Shown one piece after another: positions 1 to 5,870 of a DNA stretch of 7,199 bases (position 1 is the first letter of the stretch; each line of letters begins with the position of its first letter). Origin of the DNA: an uncultured Lachnospiraceae bacterium (GTDB lineage: Bacteria > Bacillota > Clostridia > Lachnospirales > Lachnospiraceae); assembly GCA_902473545.1 (NCBI GenBank), contig CABRSG010000118.1:1-7199 (forward strand), in the 5' to 3' direction. The notes under the pieces were generated by a model. That model did not search any database, was not told where the DNA came from, and saw nothing but the letters and a program-made list of their open reading frames with translations. A program made the translations under genes and the position numbers.

Positions 1-965
1 CGCTGGAAAAGGATGCGGACGGGAATTTTTCCGTCAACGGGCAGAATGTGATGATTCCCTTCATCTATAAGTCCACAGACAATATGATGATCCAGATGCT
101 CCGGCAAAAAGGCGCCGGGTATTCCACTGAGGACGGGGAAATCCAGATTTTCAGCGATACCACAAAGGAGCTTCTTTACACGATCGCGGAGCATGTGAAG
201 AGCGGAGCGTTTTCCACCTTCAAGATATCCAGCTATCCGGCGAATTTCCTCAATGCCGGGCAGTGTATCTTCGACTCCACAGCGGGCGCGACCTGGATGG
301 GCAGTCACGCGCCGCTCTCCGACATCAGCGAGGATAAATTCGTGGAATTTGAGACGGCGGTCATGCCGGTTCCGCAGTTTGACACGGAAAATCCGCAGAT
401 GATATCGCAGGGGCCGTCTGTCTGCATCTTCCAGAAGGAGGATTCGCAGGAGGTGCTCGCCTCCTGGCTGTTTGCGCAGTATTTGCTCACCAACGAGGTG
501 CAGATCGCCTACGCGCAGACCGAAGGCTACGTGCCCGTCACCGCAAAGGCGCAGGAGAGCCCGGAGTATCAGGATTATCTCGCAAGATGCGGCGAGGACA
601 ACAGCACATACTATGACGTGAAGATCAAGGCGTCAAAGCTTCTTTTAGACAACGTGGAGCACACCTTTGTGACGCCGGTATTTAACGGCTCGGCCTCCCT
701 GCGTGACGCAGCCGGTCAGATGATCGAAAACGTGGCAAAATCCACGCGCAGAAAGCAGACAGTCGACGACGCCTATATCGAGACGCTCTATGGCGACGTG
801 GCGGCGCTCTATCACCTTGATGAAGGACAGGGGACTCTCTCAGACGGCAAAAAAGCGGATCTTGGACCGCTGCCGGCCACCGCGGTGATCCTGCTGGCGA
901 CGCTCGCGGCAGTATGGGTGCTGATTTTGCTGTATGCCGTTTTGAAGGCTGTAAAGAAAAAATAA
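1..965 (+). CDS. ABC transporter extracellular solute-binding protein, C-terminal part (5' end outside window)
   Basis: The frame is open from base 3 and gives the last 320 residues; the N-terminus and signal peptide lie upstream of the window. The pattern fits a family 1 type solute-binding protein. It has a GQCIFDSTAGATWMG stretch like the 'G-x-x-A-M-x-x-x-x-x-W' segment of sugar and glycerol-phosphate binders, then a VMPVPQFD strand, a GPSVCIF strand, and a helix in which the protein 'sits out' a substitution of residues (ASWLFAQYLLT). A TEGYVPVT segment follows, as is usual before the C-terminal helices. Such proteins capture a substrate outside the cell and deliver it to a membrane permease pair. 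The odd part is the C-terminus: LPATA at partial residues 290-294, about 20 hydrophobic residues, then a lysine-rich tail. Typical Gram-positive binding proteins are N-terminal lipoproteins without such a tail. Substrate cannot be told. I see no clear terminator after the TAA at 963-965. Confidence 0.75.
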   Translation, partial: LEKDADGNFSVNGQNVMIPFIYKSTDNMMIQMLRQKGAGYSTEDGEIQIFSDTTKELLYTIAEHVKSGAFSTFKISSYPANFLNAGQCIFDSTAGATWMGSHAPLSDISEDKFVEFETAVMPVPQFDTENPQMISQGPSVCIFQKEDSQEVLASWLFAQYLLTNEVQIAYAQTEGYVPVTAKAQESPEYQDYLARCGEDNSTYYDVKIKASKLLLDNVEHTFVTPVFNGSASLRDAAGQMIENVAKSTRRKQTVDDAYIETLYGDVAALYHLDEGQGTLSDGKKADLGPLPATAVILLATLAAVWVLILLYAVLKAVKKK

Positions 966-1022
966 GGCACATATGACATCGGATTCCCGGATAAAATACC
1001 TGATGCAAACAAAAATACAAAA

Positions 1023-1039
1023 AATGTCAGCCAGACATT
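1023..1039. repeat. Short inverted repeat abutting the -35 box (candidate operator)
   Basis: AATGTC (1023-1028) and GACATT (1034-1039) are perfect 6-base arms around the 5-base centre AGCCA. The right arm overlaps the first bases of the -35 hexamer of the promoter for the gene at 1100. No T-tract follows, so it is not a terminator for the upstream gene. The position suits a repressor or activator site, which is an inference. A 6-base arm can occur by chance. Confidence 0.35.
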
Positions 1040-1065
1040 GATTTCTGAAAATTTTCGGTTATAAT
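1038..1065 (+). promoter_or_regulatory. Sigma-A-type promoter for the secreted OB-fold-like protein
   Basis: The -35 hexamer TTGATT (1038-1043) and a perfect -10 TATAAT (1060-1065) are separated by 16 bases. Transcription would begin near 1072, leaving a leader of under 30 nt with the ribosome binding site AAAGGAGG directly before the ATG at 1100. The spacer contains the palindrome GAAAATTTTC (1047-1056). Confidence 0.75.
1039..1053. promoter_or_regulatory. CodY-box-like sequence overlapping the -35 and spacer
   Basis: The 15 bases TGATTTCTGAAAATT match the CodY consensus AATTTTCWGAAAATT at 12 of 15 positions, with mismatches only at the first three. CodY is the GTP- and branched-chain-amino-acid-sensing repressor of low-GC Gram-positives. 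The site lies where a repressor would block RNA polymerase. Whether this organism has CodY cannot be seen here, and A/T-rich promoter spacers can resemble the box by chance. Confidence 0.35.
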
Positions 1066-1099
1066 AGGGAATGAATACAGATTCCAAAGGAGGATAATC

Positions 1100-1840
1100 A
1101 TGAAAAAGATTGCAGCATTTTTATTAACGCTTTCTCTTGCAGCCGTTTCCGCAACCTGCGTTATGGCGGAGGAAGCAGAAACAGATGTAAAGTCCGAGGG
1201 CGTTATGACACATGAGGAATACGTAGCGGCAGAGCTTGATTCCGAGGTTACCATCGAGACCTACGTGCAGGCAAAGCAGTCCTGGTGGGAGGACAAGGCG
1301 ACCGTTTACACACAGGACAAGGACGGCGCATACTTCCTGTACGACATGGCATGCTCTGAGGAAGATTATGAGAAGCTGAATGTCGGCACAAAGATCAAGG
1401 TTACCGGCTATAAGGCTGAGTGGTCCGGCGAGGTGGAGATCATCGACGCGACCTTCGAAATCCTTGAGGGCGAATACGTTGCTCCTGTGACGGATGTGAC
1501 AGACCTGCTTGGCAAGGATGAGCTGATCGACCATCAGAACGAGTACGTTTCCTTCAAGGGCATGACCGTGGAGCCGTCCACAGATGCAGACGGAAACGAG
1601 GTGGCTTTCCTTTATAACTGGGATGGCTCCGGACAGGACGGCGACGATCTGTACTTCAACGTTTCCCTGAATGGTGAGACATACAGCTTTGTTGTAGAAT
1701 CTTATCTGTGCGATAATACTACCGACGTTTACAAGGCAGTGAAGGAGCTGCAGGTGGGAGACGTCATCGACATGGAGGGCTTCCTGTACTGGTACGAGGG
1801 CGTAAATCCGCACATCACCTCTGTAAAGGCAGCAGAATAA
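1100..1840 (+). CDS. Secreted protein with two OB-fold-like repeats, function unknown
   Basis: The 246-residue product starts with a clear Sec signal peptide (MKKI, then a hydrophobic core at residues 5-20, with probable cleavage after V21-M22-A23). Cys20 is not in a proper lipobox, since Thr precedes it, so a freely secreted or wall-trapped protein is more likely than a lipoprotein. The mature part appears to hold two similar halves, about residues 48-122 and 145-244. Each ends in the same pattern: LNVGTKIKVTGY...GEVEIIDATFEIL, and LQVGDVIDMEGFLYW..VNPHITSV. That 'L-x-V-G-D/T-x-I-x-V/M-x-G' strand pattern is typical of OB-fold barrels, including small bacterial periplasmic or extracellular OB proteins. 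No catalytic motif is visible. The mature protein is strongly acidic. The start is fixed by the AAAGGAGG ribosome binding site 7-8 bases upstream. It has its own promoter and terminator, so it is probably largely monocistronic. The OB assignment is an inference from pattern. Confidence 0.8.
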   Translation: MKKIAAFLLTLSLAAVSATCVMAEEAETDVKSEGVMTHEEYVAAELDSEVTIETYVQAKQSWWEDKATVYTQDKDGAYFLYDMACSEEDYEKLNVGTKIKVTGYKAEWSGEVEIIDATFEILEGEYVAPVTDVTDLLGKDELIDHQNEYVSFKGMTVEPSTDADGNEVAFLYNWDGSGQDGDDLYFNVSLNGETYSFVVESYLCDNTTDVYKAVKELQVGDVIDMEGFLYWYEGVNPHITSVKAAE

Positions 1841-1863
1841 AGGAATCCAAAAAGCTTTTTTCG

Positions 1864-1893
1864 GAATCACCTCGAAAGAGGTGATTCTTTTTT
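1864..1893 (+). terminator. Rho-independent terminator after the OB-fold-like gene
   Basis: A perfect 10-bp stem, GAATCACCTC (1864-1873) with GAGGTGATTC (1878-1887), closes on a GAAA tetraloop and is followed by six T (1888-1893). On the opposite strand no T-tract follows directly, so it works for + strand transcripts only. It lies between the secreted protein gene and the MFS gene. Confidence 0.93.
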
Positions 1894-1927
1894 GAATCGC
1901 ATAAATGAAAAATAAAGGAAAGATACT

Positions 1928-3163
1928 ATGAACAAAAAGAAACTGATGGTCCAGTACAGCGCGCTGCAGGGCTGCTACTGGATGCTGTTTGGTGCTGTTT
2001 ACAGCTTTTCCACCGTATATCTTCTGGCGCGCGGCTTTACCAGCGCGCAGATCGGCATCTGCATTGCTGTTGGAAATGTCTGCGGCGTCATTTTGCAGCC
2101 GGCCTTTGCCGGGATAGCGGACCGTTCAGAAAAGCTGACAATCCATAAGCTGACGACGCTTCTTGCCGCCCTGATGCTTTTCACGGTGGCGCTGCAATAT
2201 TTTACGCCGGATATACTCTGGCCTGTTGCAATCCTTTTTGTATGTACCAACGCGCTTCTGCAGGTGCTGCAGCCGCTGGTAAATTCCGTGAGCATTTATT
2301 ATATCAACCGCGGCGTTAACGTGGATTTCGGCATTGCCAGAGGCATTGGCTCGCTGCTGTACGCAGTCTGCTCCAGCATTCTCGGCGCACTGGTCGCGCA
2401 GATCGGAAGCAGGGTCGTGCTGGTGGCGGCGGGAATCCTGCTTGCCGTTATGATAATTGTTCTGCAGCGGATGCCTGTCATGGCAGATAAATATGCGGGA
2501 GCGGGGAATGCAGACGGAACGCGGGGCGCAGAAGCAGAAAAAACAGAGCCGTCAGCGCAGGGCCCGGCAAAGAAAACGCCGGACGGCTTTCTCAGACGCT
2601 ATCCTTATGTGTGCGTTGTCAGCGTCGGGCTGACGATGCTGATGCTGGATCATAATATGCTGAACAGCTATCTGATCCAGATCATCACGCCGCTTGGCGG
2701 AGATTCCGTTGCGCTTGGAAATACGCTTGCGATCGCGGCGGTGATGGAGCTTCCGACGATGTTCCTGTTTTCACGTCTGGTAAAGCGCATTTCCAGCAGC
2801 CGCCTTGTTATGCTCTGCGGAGTATTTTTCTTTGTGAAATCGCTCGTCTATCTGTTCTGCGGGAACATGATGCAGATGTATGCGGCGCAGGTGCTGCAGA
2901 TGGGAGCGTTTGCGCTCTACATTCCATCATCGGTATATTACGTAAATGAAGTGATGGCGCCGCAGGATACCTTCAAGGGACAGGCGATTATGGCGGGCAC
3001 CAGCACGCTTGGCGGCGTTTTTGGAAGTCTGCTCGGCGGTTTGATAATTGATTACTTAAATGTGCGTCTGATGTTAATTTTTGGCACAATTATTGCATTT
3101 GTTGGGATGCTGACAGTATTTTGGGCAGCACCAAAGACAAAAGGCGCACCTGGAAAATATTGA
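1928..3163 (+). CDS. Major facilitator superfamily transporter (MFS_1_like type)
   Basis: The 411-residue polytopic protein has about 12 predicted membrane segments in two blocks (roughly residues 12-180 and 226-402). They are split by a polar central loop (about 184-222) rich in Ala, Gly, Glu and Lys. A GIADRSEK motif after the second segment (residues 62-69) is the MFS motif A loop. FGIARGIGSLLYA (134-146) and the ELPTMF motif (274-279) resemble the LacY/nucleoside-symporter-like 'MFS_1_like' group. The protein would move a small solute across the cytoplasmic membrane, probably with protons; neither substrate nor direction can be predicted. The start is supported by AAAGGAA (1914-1920). The 34 bases between the preceding terminator and the ATG show no promoter, so expression may depend on read-through from the gene at 1100. 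Its stop codon overlaps the -35 box of the next promoter, and no terminator follows. Confidence 0.88.
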   Translation: MNKKKLMVQYSALQGCYWMLFGAVYSFSTVYLLARGFTSAQIGICIAVGNVCGVILQPAFAGIADRSEKLTIHKLTTLLAALMLFTVALQYFTPDILWPVAILFVCTNALLQVLQPLVNSVSIYYINRGVNVDFGIARGIGSLLYAVCSSILGALVAQIGSRVVLVAAGILLAVMIIVLQRMPVMADKYAGAGNADGTRGAEAEKTEPSAQGPAKKTPDGFLRRYPYVCVVSVGLTMLMLDHNMLNSYLIQIITPLGGDSVALGNTLAIAAVMELPTMFLFSRLVKRISSSRLVMLCGVFFFVKSLVYLFCGNMMQMYAAQVLQMGAFALYIPSSVYYVNEVMAPQDTFKGQAIMAGTSTLGGVFGSLLGGLIIDYLNVRLMLIFGTIIAFVGMLTVFWAAPKTKGAPGKY

Positions 3164-3188
3164 TTTTCTGTTAAGGATTTGTTACAAT
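3160..3188 (+). promoter_or_regulatory. Promoter for the degV-type gene, overlapping the MFS stop codon
   Basis: TTGATT (3160-3165) and TACAAT (3183-3188) are 17 bases apart, and TGT directly before the -10 makes it an extended -10 element. Transcription would start near 3195, giving a leader of about 60 nt. The element resembles the promoter at 1038-1065: both begin TTGATTT, carry CTG soon after, and end GTTAYAATA. Confidence 0.7.
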
Positions 3189-3198
3189 AAATCTGAGT

Positions 3199-3211
3199 GG
3201 CAGTATCTGCC
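3199..3211 (+). other. Small hairpin near the 5' end of the degV leader RNA
   Basis: GGCAG (3199-3203) and CTGCC (3207-3211) pair perfectly around a 3-base loop. The stem would lie only a few bases from the predicted transcript start and about 45 bases before the start codon. No T-tract follows, so it is not a terminator. A 5' stabilising stem is one possibility. The evidence is limited to the inverted repeat. Confidence 0.3.
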
Positions 3212-3256
3212 CTTGAGAAGAGGTTATAGTATAAGAAAGAATAAAGGGGAAGAAAT

Positions 3257-4099
3257 ATGACCATACGGATTATAACAGATTCAGCGGCGGATTATTCCGC
3301 GCAGGAAATCGCACGCAGACAGATCACATGTGTTCCTATGACGGTATCGTTTGGGGAGGAGCAATTTCAGGACGGCGTGGATCTGACAAAAGAGGAATTT
3401 TTTGAGAAGCTGCTTTCGGAAAAGGATTTTCCAAAGACGTCGCAGCCTTCGCCTACCATGTTTATCAACTGCTTTGAGGTGGCAAAGGCGGCGCAGGATA
3501 TTGTGATCGCGATTCTGGTTTCCGGGGAGCTGAGCGGAACTGTCCAGAGTGCCATGCTTGCAAAGGAAATGGTAGAATACGAAAACATTTACATCATCGA
3601 CAGCAAGAATGCCACGCTGGGTATGCGTGTACTGGTAGACCGCGCAGTTTTTCTGCGGGAGCAGGGCTGTGATGCAAAAACGATTATTGAGGAGCTGGAG
3701 GCTTTAAGATCGCGTATCCGTGTATATGCCGGACTGGATACACTGGAGTATCTTTATAAGGGAGGCAGGCTCTCGAAGGGGCAGGCGGCACTCGGCGGTC
3801 TGGTAAATTTAAAGCCGGTCGTTGCGATCACGCAGGAAGGAAAGGTGGAGCTTTGCGGAAAGCAGATCGGTATGAAGCACGCGTTTCGGCAGATCGCAAA
3901 TATTCTGGAGGAGGACGCTCCGGACGTGGACTATCCGGTGTACTTCCTTTATGCATATGATAAGAAAAATTGTGTAAACTTTATTCAGTATCTCAGAAAA
4001 AAAGGAATGGACTTTGGAACCCCAAAGCTGCGCGGCATTGGCGCGACGATCGGCAGCCACATCGGCACCGGAGCATTCGGCATCGTATATGTAAAATAA
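3257..4099 (+). CDS. DegV family fatty-acid-binding protein (FakB-like)
   Basis: The 280-residue protein has the whole DegV signature at the family's usual length. It carries ITDSAAD at the N-terminus (residues 6-12), TSQPSP (61-66), SGELSGT (89-95), DTLEYLYKGGRLSKG (161-175), LKPVV (186-190) and IGSHIGTGAFG (265-275). In the studied FakB proteins a fatty acid lies in a pocket and its carboxylate contacts the Thr of the TSQPS motif, the Ser of the SGxLSGT motif and a late His. Thr61, Ser93 and His268 fit these positions. FakB presents the fatty acid to the kinase FakA, giving acyl-phosphate for phospholipid synthesis; FakA is not in this window. The ribosome binding site AAGGGGA (3244-3250) supports the ATG. 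The gene has its own promoter, and the C39-like gene begins 12 bases after its stop, so the two are probably one transcript. The family is near certain; the role as a FakB rather than another lipid carrier is inferred. Confidence 0.95.
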   Translation: MTIRIITDSAADYSAQEIARRQITCVPMTVSFGEEQFQDGVDLTKEEFFEKLLSEKDFPKTSQPSPTMFINCFEVAKAAQDIVIAILVSGELSGTVQSAMLAKEMVEYENIYIIDSKNATLGMRVLVDRAVFLREQGCDAKTIIEELEALRSRIRVYAGLDTLEYLYKGGRLSKGQAALGGLVNLKPVVAITQEGKVELCGKQIGMKHAFRQIANILEEDAPDVDYPVYFLYAYDKKNCVNFIQYLRKKGMDFGTPKLRGIGATIGSHIGTGAFGIVYVK

Positions 4100-4111
4100 A
4101 AGGAGCTGTTT

Positions 4112-5251
4112 ATGAAAAAGAAGAAAGCGATTTCATGTATACTGGCATGTGCCCTGCTGGTTTCCGGTATGGGAAATACATGTGTTTTTGGGGAAGAAGT
4201 TGCTGTGTGGGATGATCTGGAAGGAGAAGTGATCGCTGAGGAGCCTGAAGATGGGACGGCGACAGGCGGAGAAGAGCCTGTGGGGCAGACACAGGGGGAT
4301 GTTTCGGTGGAGAACCAGGATGATTTTCAGAACTGGACAGAAAGCTACTACGAGGAGAACCAGGACGATTTTCAGAATTGGACAGAGACCTACTACGAGG
4401 AGAACGGCGGAGCGGATAATGTTTCGGAAGATGCCGGAGAAACGTCCCACCGGTCAGAGGAGCACCGGGAATTCTGGGACGACCGCGATGCTGCTTATGA
4501 GAAGCGCAAGGAGCAGCAGGGTACTATCAGCAAAAATTCAGAAGATGTATATACGGTAGAGGATTTTGCTATCCCGGATGCGGAGGATGCGAAGACGGAT
4601 TTCGATCTGATGGAAACGTCGGAACTGCCGACGCAGCTGTATCTGCAGGTGCCGGAAATCCTGCAGAGACCGGAATTGCCGACAGGCTGTGAGTCTGTGG
4701 CTCTCACGATGGCGCTGCAGTATGAGAATTTTGATGTAGATAAACTTACGATTGCAGGCGATTTTCTGATTTATAACTATGAGACGGACAATATGGCGAT
4801 TGGTTATGTCGGGGATCCTTTCTCTGAGGATGGGGCAGGGTGTTTTGCGCCGGCGATCGCCGCGACGGCGTTTGCGTTTTTTACCGATCAGGAGGTGTCC
4901 TACAAGGCCTACGATATCACGGATACAGACTTTGAGGAGCTTTTTGCGTACATTGCCGACGGCACGCCAGTCATCCTCTGGACGACCATGTATATGGCAG
5001 AACCGGAATTCACCCGCATGGATGTGGAGTATAACGGGCGCGTTTATCGCTGGTACAGACAGGAGCACTGTGTTGTTCTCTCCGGCTACAATCTTGAGGA
5101 ACGTACCGTGCAGATCAACGATCCGCTGGAGGGAATTGTGTCGAGGGATATGGATGAGTTTGCCTCCATCTACAATCTGACCGGAAAAAATGCAGTTGTT
5201 TTGAAAGAAGCGGAGGAGGCTGCGGCTTCGCAAGATACGGACAAGCACTGA
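4112..5251 (+). CDS. Secreted C39-like cysteine peptidase family protein
   Basis: The 379-residue product has a Sec signal peptide (MKKKK, hydrophobic core at about residues 6-20, likely cleavage after G27). An acidic low-complexity linker follows (about 28-170), containing two near-identical 15-residue repeats. A Peptidase_C39_2-like domain runs from about residue 175 to 365. It opens with LQVPEILQRPELPTGCES, the family's nucleophile segment: Cys193 with the upstream Gln185 as the likely oxyanion residue. His319 (EHCVVLSGYN) and Asp337 (QINDPLEG) complete the likely triad. No ABC-exporter domains are present, so it is not a bacteriocin exporter of the classical C39 type. It probably acts outside the cell on a peptide or wall substrate, which is unknown. 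The ribosome binding site AAGGAG (4100-4105) sits just after the degV stop, indicating co-transcription. No clear terminator follows. Similar proteins are widespread in Lachnospiraceae, usually without known function. Confidence 0.87.
   Translation: MKKKKAISCILACALLVSGMGNTCVFGEEVAVWDDLEGEVIAEEPEDGTATGGEEPVGQTQGDVSVENQDDFQNWTESYYEENQDDFQNWTETYYEENGGADNVSEDAGETSHRSEEHREFWDDRDAAYEKRKEQQGTISKNSEDVYTVEDFAIPDAEDAKTDFDLMETSELPTQLYLQVPEILQRPELPTGCESVALTMALQYENFDVDKLTIAGDFLIYNYETDNMAIGYVGDPFSEDGAGCFAPAIAATAFAFFTDQEVSYKAYDITDTDFEELFAYIADGTPVILWTTMYMAEPEFTRMDVEYNGRVYRWYRQEHCVVLSGYNLEERTVQINDPLEGIVSRDMDEFASIYNLTGKNAVVLKEAEEAAASQDTDKH
4310..4399 (+). repeat. Two tandem 45-bp in-frame repeats in the C39-like gene
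   Basis: Unit 1 (4310-4354) and unit 2 (4355-4399) encode ENQDDFQNWTESYYE and ENQDDFQNWTETYYE. They differ by one residue and a few bases, and a third unit begins with GAGAAC at 4400 and then diverges. The unit length is a multiple of three, so copy-number change by slippage or recombination would keep the frame. The repeat lies in the exported acidic linker between signal peptide and peptidase domain. Confidence 0.93.
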
Positions 5252-5279
5252 GGTAGGACTTCCGTAGAATGTCGTCCGA

Positions 5280-5336
5280 ATATAGTAAAAATCGTAAAAA
5301 AATGTGTAAAGAATCTTAAAAATATGTGAAATCTGC
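5280..5336. other. A/T-rich tract upstream of the CBS gene promoter
   Basis: The 155-base gap between the C39-like gene and the CBS gene contains this strongly A-rich stretch with loosely repeated GTAAA and ATGTG words. It ends just before the -35 box at 5347. It could act as an UP element for RNA polymerase or as curved DNA. No hairpin followed by a T-tract is visible in the gap, so where the C39 transcript ends is unclear. Confidence 0.3.
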
Positions 5337-5346
5337 ACATGATTCG

Positions 5347-5375
5347 TTGACGCATCCCCGCCTTTGGAGTATACT
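5347..5375 (+). promoter_or_regulatory. Sigma-A-type promoter for the CBS-domain gene
   Basis: TTGACG (5347-5352) and TATACT (5370-5375) are exactly 17 bases apart, and each is one base from consensus. Transcription should start near 5382. This rules out the upstream in-frame ATG at 5326 as the start of the CBS protein. Confidence 0.82.
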
Positions 5376-5406
5376 AAAGGTATCAAAAGGAATAGGGCGG
5401 GTGATT

Positions 5407-5832
5407 ATGAATATCTTATTTTTCTTAAAGCCAAAAAGCGAAGTGGCATATTTGTATGAAGATTATTCGCTCCGTCAGGCGTTAGAAAAAATGGAACACT
5501 ATCGTTACAGCGCCGTGCCGGTTATCAACCGGAGCGGTCATTACATAGGAACACTGACGGAGGGAGATTTGCTTTGGTACATTAAGACGATGCGTCTTGG
5601 GGATCTTTACGAGGCGGAGGACATTCCGCTGCGGGAGGTGAAGCGCCGGTGGGACAATCAGCCGGTCAATGTGCAGTGCAACATCGAGGATCTGATGCTT
5701 ACCTCCATGAACCAGAACTTCGTGCCGGTGATCGACGATAATCATACCTTTATCGGAATTGTTACCAGAAGACAGATCATGCAGTACATCTGCAAAAGTT
5801 ATATGAAAGCAACGGAAAGCAGCGCCAGGTAA
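5407..5832 (+). CDS. Twin CBS-domain protein
   Basis: From the ATG at 5407 the product has 141 residues and is little more than two CBS domains. CBS1 spans about residues 11-60, with SAVPVINRSG then YIGTLTEGD; CBS2 spans about 77-130, with NFVPVIDDNH then FIGIVTRRQ. CBS pairs bind adenosine nucleotides (AMP, ATP, c-di-AMP or SAM) and report energy or signal state to a partner. No effector domain is attached, so it must act on another protein or serve as a stand-alone sensor. CBS1 keeps the G-x-x-T-x-x-D ribose-binding pattern (Gly48, Thr51, Asp54), whereas CBS2 has Gln123 in place of the Asp. The start is chosen because the promoter lies at 5347-5375, and because GGTGAT just before the ATG matches the anti-Shine-Dalgarno end. 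A GTG at 5401, with AAAAGGAA 8 bases before it, is a real alternative and would add two residues. The gene has its own promoter and terminator and appears monocistronic. Confidence 0.88.
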   Translation: MNILFFLKPKSEVAYLYEDYSLRQALEKMEHYRYSAVPVINRSGHYIGTLTEGDLLWYIKTMRLGDLYEAEDIPLREVKRRWDNQPVNVQCNIEDLMLTSMNQNFVPVIDDNHTFIGIVTRRQIMQYICKSYMKATESSAR

Positions 5833-5848
5833 AGGTCGCTGCTTTTTT
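5816..5848 (+). terminator. Rho-independent terminator overlapping the 3' end of the CBS gene
   Basis: AAAGCAGCG (5816-5824) pairs perfectly with CGCTGCTTT (5837-5845) around a 12-base loop, and six T occupy 5843-5848. The left arm is coding sequence for the last residues, and the stop codon TAA (5830-5832) lies in the loop. A ribosome at the stop codon would cover the left arm. Confidence 0.85.
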
Positions 5849-5870
5849 ATCATGACAGGCTCACAAAGGA

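Noticed and set aside
966..1022. Terminator for the solute-binding protein gene
   Set aside because: Only a bulged 5-bp pairing around 975-989 is present and the sequence after it is A-rich, not T-rich, on the + strand.
1157..1168. Cys20 of the OB-fold-like protein as a lipoprotein anchor
   Set aside because: The preceding residues S-A-T do not fit the lipobox, whereas V-M-A just after fits ordinary signal peptidase cleavage.
1124..1870. A 248-codon open frame on the - strand, antisense to almost the whole OB-fold-like gene
   Set aside because: The + strand frame has a signal peptide, promoter, ribosome binding site and terminator. The antisense product has no recognisable domain and its start lies in the terminator region. 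It is a codon-bias shadow.
3970..4215. An 81-codon + strand frame across the degV/C39 junction
   Set aside because: It overlaps the 3' end of degV and the C39 signal peptide in another frame, without a ribosome binding site.
4251..4559. A 102-codon + strand frame rich in Arg and Thr inside the C39-like gene
   Set aside because: It is an alternate-frame reading of the repeat-bearing linker. Its apparent repeats come from the DNA repeat.
5236..5266. Inverted repeat TACGGA/TCCGTA spanning the C39 gene stop, considered as a terminator
   Set aside because: The arms are only 6 bases with a 19-base loop, and no T-tract follows.
4538..5386. A 282-codon open frame on the - strand, antisense to the C39-like gene
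   Set aside because: It lacks a ribosome binding site and any domain pattern, is Arg/Ile/His-rich in an unnatural way, and overlaps a gene with a clear catalytic triad.
5326..5406. An upstream ATG that would extend the CBS protein by 27 residues
   Set aside because: A near-consensus promoter (5347-5375) lies inside this extension, so the transcript starts downstream of that ATG.
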